From Armatimonadota bacterium (lineage in GTDB: Bacteria; Armatimonadota; Zipacnadia; Zipacnadales; UBA11051), in contig DPJP01000136.1 of assembly GCA_003542955.1 (NCBI GenBank), positions 50,620-56,198 of the forward strand: a stretch of DNA of 5,579 nt, written 5' to 3'. The number at the start of each line of letters is the position of its first letter. Positions within the stretch are counted from its first letter, which is position 1. This document shows positions 1 to 5,579 of this stretch, in pieces. The position numbers and the translations under genes were made by a program. Under the pieces are notes generated by a model. That model was given only the letters and a program-made list of their open reading frames with translations. It did not search any database and had not been told where the DNA came from.

Positions 1-2634
1 CGGCTGCTCCGCGTGAGGGTTCTGCGTCAGCCAGGCGTCGGTGCCGTCGTCGAGTCCGGTCACGACATGGGTGGCGAACTCGCTCGGGAGCAACTCCCAA
101 CGACCGTCCTCGGCCTGCCGCAGATGGTAGTCGTCTCCGGGCTTGCGCAGCCGATTGAGCACGGCGTCGCTGAAGTAGCGCGCAAGCCGGAGACGCTCGT
201 ACCAGCCGGTCATGGTCAGGTACTCGAGCATCCGCGCGTTGGCGGGCTTGCCGAGCCTGCCGATGCCCTGCAGCGACATGGGGGCATCGTTGGCCATGAC
301 CTTGGCGCAGAAGTACTCCATCTCCTCGGGCATCTCCGCGCGGTACTGTGGCCCCGGACCGTTCACCGCCCACCATCCGAGCTGGGCCTGCAGCAGAGAG
401 GCGTCGCGGTAGAAGGGCAGATCGGCGCAGTGGAGGTCCTGGGAGATCCTGAAGCCCCACTTCGAGTGATCCCAGGCGCCGACGCGGGAGTGGAAGTACC
501 AGCTCCAGTGCCCCCAGGCGGAAGCCTCGACCGTCGCCGGGCGCTTGAGCCGCTCGTAGATGGCCGTCCGCATCACCTCCATGGAGCGCCATCCGCCCAT
601 GCCCTCCGCCCCATCCTGGTATATCTGGTCGAAGCCGCACTCATTGTAGGCCTGCGCAATCCGATCCGCCACTTCCCCGACCAGCGTCGACCTCTCGTCC
701 GGATAGAAGGCGATATACCGCTGGAGCAGGTGGTCGGCCTTGACGCCCTTCTCATGGGCCGAGACGGCGGTGCCGAACGCCCCGCGGGTGCACTTGAGAA
801 AGCCGTAGGGCTCCTCGTAGGAGATGGTCGAGTAGTGGATCAGCTCATTGCCGATGCGGATGACGTTGCCTGCGCCCGCGTAGCTCCAGATCGTGTCATG
901 GCGCTTCGGCTTCTCGAGCACGTAGATGGCGTCTGACGTCTCATCCATCGGCTCGATGAGCGTGTAGGTGGCGTCCGCGGCCAGCCGCGGGTCGGGCACC
1001 GGCGACACCCACTCGTCGGTGGGCTGGATGCAGCCGGTCAGGGTGTGCATACCGGCCCTGAGCCCGGCTTCGTGTATGCGGTCAACGGTTGCCTTCAGGC
1101 CGGCCATGCCGTTCGGGAACAGTCGCGGGCTCGGCTCATAGTGCCCGAGCGTCTTCCACCATGAGCTGAAATGCACGGTCGTGAAGCCCCCGCGATTGGC
1201 GAGGGCAATCCAGTCGTCGACATCGGCCTCGCCCACATCGGAGAACAGGTACGAACCCCGGTTCTCCTCGGCGTGCCTGGCCCACGGCCCGCCGAGCTTC
1301 GACTTTGGTACGTTTTCGGAGTTGACGAGTGCCTGCAGCGACGGCAGGAGCTTGTCTATCGCGCACACAATCAACCCCGCGCGGGTGCCGACGATACCGT
1401 ACTCCCTGGTCGCTGTGGCGGTGAGCATCGGTGAGGCGCCGCCGACCTGAACTCGCGTATCGATGGTCAAAGCGCGCAGGCAGGCGCCTACCTGGTCATC
1501 GCGGGCCGCGCCCGACATCGCACTGCGCAGTGGCATTGGCTTGAGTTGAAGCTGGAGGAAGCTCAGGCTCTCGATGCTCTCGTCGGCCTCGATGACCTCG
1601 AAGGCCAGGTAATCCCGCTTCTCCTCCACGCGCACCGCCGCGCTGACGCCGTCGCGTCCGAAGCTGAACGTGAGCCTGTTGCCGTCGATGCGGCAGCGGA
1701 TCCGTGACGCCGACTGCCCGTTGACGCGGGCGGCCACCATCTGCGTGGGGTCGAGCAGCAACTCGCGGCCCGTGCTCTTCTCGATAAGAGAGATCACGCG
1801 GCCAAGCTCATCAACCTGGAGCGCGCAGTCGCGGGTCGTGAAGGTCGCGATCGGCTTGACCTCCGGCTCCGGCAGCAGCTCGTAGGCCTGCGCGCCGGTC
1901 GCGTCGCGCCCGGTGGATGTAGCCTGGTGAAGAGCCACTATCTCATCGGGCGCCAGCGCCCGGTTGTAGATTCGCACATCGTCGATCAGCCCCATATGAC
2001 ACGCGCTCCCGGCATTCCATCGGCCGATGACAAGGTCGCCGGAGTAGCCCACGGGGTGGTCCCATGTACCCTTTGTGACGGGCTTGCCGTCGAGGTAGGT
2101 CGCGATGGTCGGGCGCTTGAACGATGCGACCAGGTGATACCAGCGACCGGCCTCGAAGCCGCTGATGAAGGATGCTCCGCCCTCCCCCCACTGCGAATTC
2201 GGGTCACCGGCTCGGTGCCCCGGCCGCCCCATGCGGAACTGGCAGTTCTGGTCGGTCACGAAGACCAGGAAGCCGCCGGGGCTCCACTGCCCCCCGGTGA
2301 TGATGTTCGGGTAGCGGCCGCCGCCCTCCCAGTAGACCCAGGCGGAGATGGTCATCTCGTCTGACCCGTCCAGACCGGGCACCTGCCCCGCCTGCACGTG
2401 CGACGTCTGGCCGTCGAACCATAGCGCCGTGCCGAATAGGCCTTTGACCCATCTGGCGCCGATGACATCCGCGTCGAGCGCGCTGGGAGACGCATCGACG
2501 GCCACCGGACCGCTCCCGTCATCAAAAGCCCAGTGGGCGACAAGGCCATCCTGCGCACGAGCGGGCAGCGCGGCCAGAACCACCAGGATGACAGCAGCGA
2601 CGGCACAACCGGACCATTGCGGCATCGCTTGCAT
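1..2634 (-). CDS. Exported LamG-domain protein with glycoside hydrolase-like TIM barrel (C-terminus beyond window)
   Basis: The frame is open for 878 codons from ATG 2634 to the window edge, so the C-terminus is missing. Residues 1-27 form a signal peptide: a hydrophobic stretch followed by A25-R-A27, a classic signal peptidase I site, with the mature protein starting at Q28. Residues 30-238 are a LamG/concanavalin A-like jelly roll: it opens with GLVAHWAFD, has GRWYHLVASF near 163-172 and TYLDGKPV at 179-186, and ends with DVRIYNRALAPDEIVAL at 219-235. Residues 240-400 look like a beta-sandwich (LGRVISLIEKSTGRELLL near 277-294). Residues 480-760 resemble the TIM barrel of GH36/GH31-type enzymes: FTTVHFSSWW (484-493), LFPNGMAGL (505-513), IHEAGLRAGMH (520-530), IYQDGAEG (671-678) and TVEASAWGHW (701-710). 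D674 and E703 are candidate catalytic acids by position only. The likely role is cleavage of an extracellular or periplasmic glycan; the substrate is unknown. The LamG call is firm, the hydrolase call is inference. Confidence 0.85.
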   Translation of the reverse strand, partial: MQAMPQWSGCAVAAVILVVLAALPARAQDGLVAHWAFDDGSGPVAVDASPSALDADVIGARWVKGLFGTALWFDGQTSHVQAGQVPGLDGSDEMTISAWVYWEGGGRYPNIITGGQWSPGGFLVFVTDQNCQFRMGRPGHRAGDPNSQWGEGGASFISGFEAGRWYHLVASFKRPTIATYLDGKPVTKGTWDHPVGYSGDLVIGRWNAGSACHMGLIDDVRIYNRALAPDEIVALHQATSTGRDATGAQAYELLPEPEVKPIATFTTRDCALQVDELGRVISLIEKSTGRELLLDPTQMVAARVNGQSASRIRCRIDGNRLTFSFGRDGVSAAVRVEEKRDYLAFEVIEADESIESLSFLQLQLKPMPLRSAMSGAARDDQVGACLRALTIDTRVQVGGASPMLTATATREYGIVGTRAGLIVCAIDKLLPSLQALVNSENVPKSKLGGPWARHAEENRGSYLFSDVGEADVDDWIALANRGGFTTVHFSSWWKTLGHYEPSPRLFPNGMAGLKATVDRIHEAGLRAGMHTLTGCIQPTDEWVSPVPDPRLAADATYTLIEPMDETSDAIYVLEKPKRHDTIWSYAGAGNVIRIGNELIHYSTISYEEPYGFLKCTRGAFGTAVSAHEKGVKADHLLQRYIAFYPDERSTLVGEVADRIAQAYNECGFDQIYQDGAEGMGGWRSMEVMRTAIYERLKRPATVEASAWGHWSWYFHSRVGAWDHSKWGFRISQDLHCADLPFYRDASLLQAQLGWWAVNGPGPQYRAEMPEEMEYFCAKVMANDAPMSLQGIGRLGKPANARMLEYLTMTGWYERLRLARYFSDAVLNRLRKPGDDYHLRQAEDGRWELLPSEFATHVVTGLDDGTDAWLTQNPHAEQP

Positions 2635-2646
2635 CACCGCTACCAA

Positions 2647-2652
2647 CTCCTC
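2647..2652 (-). promoter_or_regulatory. Shine-Dalgarno site of the LamG/glycosidase-like gene
   Basis: On the minus strand this reads GAGGAG. It lies 12 bases before ATG 2634 and 9 bases before an in-frame GTG at 2637-2635, directly adjacent to that ATG. Spacing slightly favours the GTG, which would add one residue. A second ATG at 2625 is too far away. The signal peptide is the same with either near start. Confidence 0.55.
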
Positions 2653-2674
2653 ACGGCCATGGAGATAACACAGG

Positions 2675-3598
2675 CTACTCGTCGAACAGCCCCTGGTCGA
2701 ACATCCACCTGACCGCGCGCTCCATCGTCTGCTCGGGCGTGTAGGCCGGCTGGTAGCCGAGCCGCTCCTGCAGCGGGCGGATGTCGGGGCACATGTTGGC
2801 CTGGAAGTGCCAGTTGGCGCCGATCTCGGGGAACATCTCCGTCTCATAGCGGCTCCAGTCGACCAGTTCGACAGAGATGGTCGAGCCGTAGATGTCGCCG
2901 TACGTCTCGACGAACTGCACCGCGGTCAGCGCGTAGGCGGAGCCGACGTTGAAGATGCAGTCGGCGGCCGCGTCGGGCTTCTCGAGGCAGAGCATGAACG
3001 CGCGCGCAATGTCCTCGGCATCACACGGCCCGACGAGGTTACTGCCGGGAGCAGGGAGGAACACGCGCTCGCCCCGCCTGTGAGCCTTGTGGACCTCCAG
3101 GTCGCGCCCGCCATGGCCATCGAGCGGGATCTTGCCCGGTCCGCAGATATTCGGCGGCATGATCGCCGTGAAGGCTATCCCGTCGGCCTTCGCGCACTCT
3201 TTGGTCTGCAGCATCTGTGCGTAGCGGCTCGCGTAGCCCTCGAACAGGCACGGCGCCTGCGTCACCGCCGGTGTCGGCGCCACGCGGGGCCGGCCCAGCA
3301 TCCACAGTGACCCGCAGACCACGAACTGCCTGCAGGTGTCTTTGAGGGCCTCATGGAGGCCCGGCGAGTTGCCCTGGAGGATATCCACCACGGCATCGGG
3401 CTTCGTCGCGCGGATGACATCGAGCCAGCCCTCCGCCCCGTAGCGTATCGTCACGCTGTCAATCGACTGCCATGGGCCGCCGGATGGCACGGGCGTGCGC
3501 CCGCTCGAGGCCACTGTCACCTGGTGACCGGCCTCCGCCAGCATTGCGCTCAGGAAACTGCCTACATGTCCGGTGCCGCCGATTACGCATACTCTCAT
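2675..3598 (-). CDS. NAD(P)-dependent epimerase/dehydratase-like protein (extended SDR, atypical active site)
   Basis: A complete 307-residue Rossmann-fold protein of the sugar-nucleotide epimerase/dehydratase superfamily, probably cytoplasmic. The N-terminus MRVCVIGGTGHVGSFL carries the dinucleotide-binding GxxGxxG (G7-G13). Beta-2 ends in ASSGR, with R34 rather than an acidic residue, which hints at NADP. Further family marks are VDILQGN (71-77), VCGSLWMLG (94-102), IMPPNICGPGK (146-156), GPCDAEDIARAF (190-201) and FNVGSAYALT (216-225). The usual YxxxK pair is not intact: Y125 is followed by L129 where Lys is expected, and the nearest Lys is K133. Start choice: the frame extends to an ATG at 3682, but the added 28 residues are Arg-rich and not Rossmann-like, and ATG 3598 has a purine-rich ribosome site. 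The gene lies 40 bases upstream of the glycosidase-like gene, suggesting co-transcription. A sugar substrate is likely but its identity is unknown; a reductase or a non-catalytic binding role is also possible. Confidence 0.9.
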   Translation of the reverse strand: MRVCVIGGTGHVGSFLSAMLAEAGHQVTVASSGRTPVPSGGPWQSIDSVTIRYGAEGWLDVIRATKPDAVVDILQGNSPGLHEALKDTCRQFVVCGSLWMLGRPRVAPTPAVTQAPCLFEGYASRYAQMLQTKECAKADGIAFTAIMPPNICGPGKIPLDGHGGRDLEVHKAHRRGERVFLPAPGSNLVGPCDAEDIARAFMLCLEKPDAAADCIFNVGSAYALTAVQFVETYGDIYGSTISVELVDWSRYETEMFPEIGANWHFQANMCPDIRPLQERLGYQPAYTPEQTMERAVRWMFDQGLFDE

Positions 3599-3608
3599 TG
3601 TCCTGATG

Positions 3609-3620
3609 CCTCTTCTCTCT
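3609..3620 (-). promoter_or_regulatory. Shine-Dalgarno site that supports the 3598 start of the epimerase-like gene
   Basis: On the minus strand this is the purine run AGAGAGAAGAGG, ending 10 bases before ATG 3598. It supports the start placed directly before the Rossmann beta-1 strand rather than the upstream in-frame ATGs at 3682 and 3640. Confidence 0.55.
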
Positions 3621-3648
3621 CCCGACTGGTCGCGACGCATTGGCCGCC

Positions 3649-3667
3649 GCCGCGCGAATCGCGCGGC
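3649..3667. repeat. Perfect 19-base palindrome (9-base arms around one central A)
   Basis: The arms GCCGCGCGA and TCGCGCGGC flank a single central A. As RNA it could form an 8-bp GC stem with an AAT loop. It lies about 50 bases upstream of the epimerase-like start, and a smaller palindrome, TGGCGCCA, follows at 3671-3678. There is no T-run on either side, so it is not a standard intrinsic terminator. It could be a dimeric regulator's operator or a leader hairpin, but high GC raises the odds of chance symmetry. Confidence 0.5.
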
Positions 3668-3777
3668 AAGTGGCGCCACCAATAGATTCCGCGCCTCCGT
3701 GCTCAGACCTGCCGCGGGCGTGAGAGCAGTCGATCTCCCCGCAGGATAATCGGCGCCGTGAGCGAACCCTACCCGCT

Positions 3778-5579
3778 ATGGGATCAGCACGACACGAAGT
3801 CGCCGGGAACACGCAACGTCCCCACTTCTACCTTGGCGGTGCGCGCAGGCCTGCTTCTCTCCTGACGGCCGCGGCGGCCGTGGCCGCTCTGCTGGCAGCC
3901 ACGTGTGTGCAGAGCGATACGTGGCCCGGATGGCGCGGCGGCGAACGCGAAGGGCGCAGTGAGTCCCCGTCGGCCCCCGTCTACTGGTCGGCGGAGGACA
4001 ATGTGGCGTGGCGCAGCCCCATCCCCGGCGCGGGCCATTCATCACCGATCCTGACTGAGGACGCGCTGCTGGTGACCACCGCCACCGAGATCCGACGCCA
4101 CGGGGTGGCCGCGTCCTTTGTCGGCGGCGTTGTCCTCCTCGGGCTTGCGGCAGTCCTGGGTATGGGCATCGCCACAGTCTTGCTTTCCGTGCAATCCCCG
4201 GGCACGGGTTGGTCCGGGCGGGATCGCGCCCTGATCTCGCTGGGCGTGCTCCTGGGGCTCGCGGCGCTGATACTGCTCTTCGGGCGTAGTCTGTTCGCCT
4301 TCGAGCAGGCGGCCGAGAGAGCCTGGCTGGCGGCGGCGCTTGTGGGGACGCTGCTGCTGGCGGCCGACTGGGTGCGTGCGCGCCTGGCGGCGGGACCGGG
4401 GAGCGTGCAGGCGGGCAGCCTGTTGGCGTTTGCCGCCGTCCTGCTCGTCACGGTGCCCGAGGGCATCGGCGCCGCGCTGAGCCAGCCCGATGCGCCGCGC
4501 TCGGTCGTCGTCTGGGGCGTCGTGGCGCTGCCGCTGATAGTGGGGCTGCTGCTGCTCGGTCGTTCGTTCGCCGAGGAGCGCATCTTCGCACGGGCCACGC
4601 GATGGCTCGCCGGGATGTGCATCGTGGGCCTGGGCCTGGCGGTCGCGGGCGCGGCCCTGCTCCAGCGTGGTCGCGGCGGCCACGTCGTCAGTGTTGCCGA
4701 GCTGCACACGCCGGCAGTCCGGTGGTGGATGGTGCTTGCATTGCTCCTGCTCACGGCCGTGCTGCTGGCGGTGCGCCGAAGAGCCCGTGAGAGTGCGTGG
4801 CTCTCCCTGTTGGCCGTGCTTGCGGGAGTGCTCACGACTATTGTCGCGATCGTCGCCGCCGTGGAGCACGCGGTGGTATGGTGGCCGTACCTGGGCTACC
4901 ATGCGGGCCAATTGCGCCTTCAGCCGGACCTGGGGTGGGTTTCCGTCGCGCTGGTGGCAGGGCTGATCGTGGCCGTGGCTGCTGCCGTGCGCCTGCGTGG
5001 CGGCGCACGCCTGGCAGCTGTTTCAGGGCCGCGGCAGTACCTGTGGGCGCCCGCGCTGGCCCTCGCCTACCTGTTCTCTGTGCTGTATCTCCCCAATCAG
5101 ACAGTGTTCGCGCGCGGCATCGTGTGTATCGACCGAGCCGACGGGTCGGAACTCTGGACCCGCCTGTGCGTGCAGGGGCCACAGGGGAGGTTCCACCGTG
5201 ACAACTCGGCCGCAACGCCGACACCGGTCACCGACGGCGAACACGTTGTTGCCTGGTTCGGCAGCCCCGGTCTTCTCTGTACGGATATGACCGGGGCCGT
5301 CGTGTGGCTGGACAGGTCGCTCCCCTTCGACTCGCGGGAGGGCGTTGCATCATCGCCGATCATCCACAACGGCAGTGTCATCGTGCTGGCCGAATCGCGC
5401 GCGGGCGGCTTCCTGGCCGCCTTCGACACAGCTACCGGAGAGCAGCGATGGAGGGTCGATCGCGGGAAGAAGATACACCCTGACGCAGGCAACTGCAGGA
5501 CTCCCTCAATAATCGACCTTGGCGGACGCCCCACCCTCGTCGTGTGGGGGCTCGAGGACCTCAGCGGCTATGACCCCGA
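3778..5579 (+). CDS. PQQ/BamB-like beta-propeller protein with an inserted multi-helix membrane domain (C-terminus beyond window)
   Basis: The frame is open for 600 codons to the window edge. ATG 3778 is the first start after an in-frame TGA at 3721, although no good ribosome site precedes it. Residues 1-46 resemble a signal peptide or anchor (Arg at 14, 23 and 24; hydrophobic 27-42). The first propeller portion holds WPGWRG (49-54), NVAWRSPIPGAGHSSPI (75-91) and LLVTTATE (97-104). Residues 105-440 carry about ten hydrophobic helices near 110-135, 151-170, 182-198, 213-229, 242-261, 276-295, 314-331, 341-361, 386-404 and 421-437. The propeller then resumes with GIVCIDRADGSELW (447-460), CTDMTGAVVW (501-510) and AAFDTATGEQRW (547-558), the typical D-x-x-TG-x-x-x-W blade pattern; SSPI recurs at 88 and 525. 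An even helix count would keep both propeller parts on the same side, probably the periplasm. Known relatives are PQQ-like repeat proteins of mostly unknown function. Whether PQQ is bound cannot be judged from this fragment. Confidence 0.85.
   Translation, partial: MGSARHEVAGNTQRPHFYLGGARRPASLLTAAAAVAALLAATCVQSDTWPGWRGGEREGRSESPSAPVYWSAEDNVAWRSPIPGAGHSSPILTEDALLVTTATEIRRHGVAASFVGGVVLLGLAAVLGMGIATVLLSVQSPGTGWSGRDRALISLGVLLGLAALILLFGRSLFAFEQAAERAWLAAALVGTLLLAADWVRARLAAGPGSVQAGSLLAFAAVLLVTVPEGIGAALSQPDAPRSVVVWGVVALPLIVGLLLLGRSFAEERIFARATRWLAGMCIVGLGLAVAGAALLQRGRGGHVVSVAELHTPAVRWWMVLALLLLTAVLLAVRRRARESAWLSLLAVLAGVLTTIVAIVAAVEHAVVWWPYLGYHAGQLRLQPDLGWVSVALVAGLIVAVAAAVRLRGGARLAAVSGPRQYLWAPALALAYLFSVLYLPNQTVFARGIVCIDRADGSELWTRLCVQGPQGRFHRDNSAATPTPVTDGEHVVAWFGSPGLLCTDMTGAVVWLDRSLPFDSREGVASSPIIHNGSVIVLAESRAGGFLAAFDTATGEQRWRVDRGKKIHPDAGNCRTPSIIDLGGRPTLVVWGLEDLSGYDP

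Larger units (their letters stand above)
3599..3777. promoter_or_regulatory. Divergent intergenic region with presumed back-to-back promoters
   Basis: These 179 bases separate two divergently transcribed genes, so they should hold promoters for both directions. The only promoter-like hexamer I can point to is GATAAT at 3745-3750 (plus strand), five of six matches to a sigma-70 -10 box, 27 bases before the propeller gene's ATG. No convincing -35 box lies at the right spacing. No clear minus-strand promoter is visible by eye. A 19-base palindrome lies at 3649-3667. No RNA gene or credible small ORF was seen here. Confidence 0.45.

Noticed and set aside
13..936. Plus-strand 307-codon open frame
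   Set aside because: It lies fully antisense to the glycosidase-like gene, whose translation shows a signal peptide, LamG motifs and barrel motifs. The plus-strand product has no recognisable domain; long antisense frames are expected in GC-rich coding DNA.
2807..3310. Plus-strand 167-codon open frame
   Set aside because: Antisense to the clearly Rossmann-type epimerase gene and without recognisable motifs.
3599..3682. N-terminal extension of the epimerase-like protein to ATG 3682
   Set aside because: The extra 28 residues are Arg-rich and unlike any family N-terminus; the Rossmann strand begins at M29 of that frame, directly after a purine-rich ribosome site.
3758..3865. Short GTG-started frame (35 codons) in the divergent region
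   Set aside because: It overlaps the start of the propeller gene in another frame, has only a weak ribosome site and shows no recognisable feature.
3892..3906. Possible lipobox (LLAATC) at the N-terminus of the propeller protein
   Set aside because: The residue before Cys43 is Thr rather than Gly, Ala or Ser, and position -3 is Ala rather than Leu, so lipoprotein processing is not supported.
3981..4911. Two long overlapping minus-strand frames (3981-4835 and 4042-4911)
   Set aside because: Both are antisense to the membrane domain of the propeller protein. Their products are low-complexity (rich in Ser, Ala, Arg, Gln and His) and are explained as complements of Leu/Ala/Val/Gly codons.

Overview
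This is a GC-rich bacterial window with three protein genes and almost no non-coding DNA. Two genes are cut by the window edges. The gene content suggests a free-living heterotroph of the PVC group (Planctomycetota, Verrucomicrobiota, Lentisphaerota) or Armatimonadota. The main clues are an exported LamG-fused glycosidase-like protein and a PQQ-type propeller that opens with the W-P-x-W-R-G signature common in those phyla. That placement is inference from protein style, as no rRNA or marker gene is present.

Layout: (1) Minus strand, 1-2634: a long exported protein whose C-terminus lies beyond position 1. It has a signal peptide, a LamG/concanavalin A-like jelly-roll domain, a beta-rich middle region and a TIM-barrel-like region resembling retaining alpha-glycosidases. 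(2) Minus strand, 2675-3598: a complete 307-residue NAD(P)-dependent epimerase/dehydratase-like protein of the extended SDR superfamily, with an altered active site. It lies 40 bases upstream of gene 1 on the same strand, so the two probably form an operon. (3) 3599-3777: a divergent intergenic region of 179 bases with a 19-base GC-rich palindrome. (4) Plus strand, 3778 to beyond 5579: a PQQ/BamB-like beta-propeller protein whose first blade is interrupted by about 340 residues holding roughly ten predicted transmembrane helices.

The epimerase/glycosidase pair fits a small sugar or polysaccharide locus in which an exported enzyme acts on a glycan and a cytoplasmic oxidoreductase handles a sugar derivative. 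The substrate cannot be read from the sequence. The propeller protein is transcribed away from the pair; a shared function is possible but unproven. The most unusual item is the membrane domain embedded inside the propeller. I saw no tRNA, rRNA, CRISPR array, insertion sequence or phage gene.
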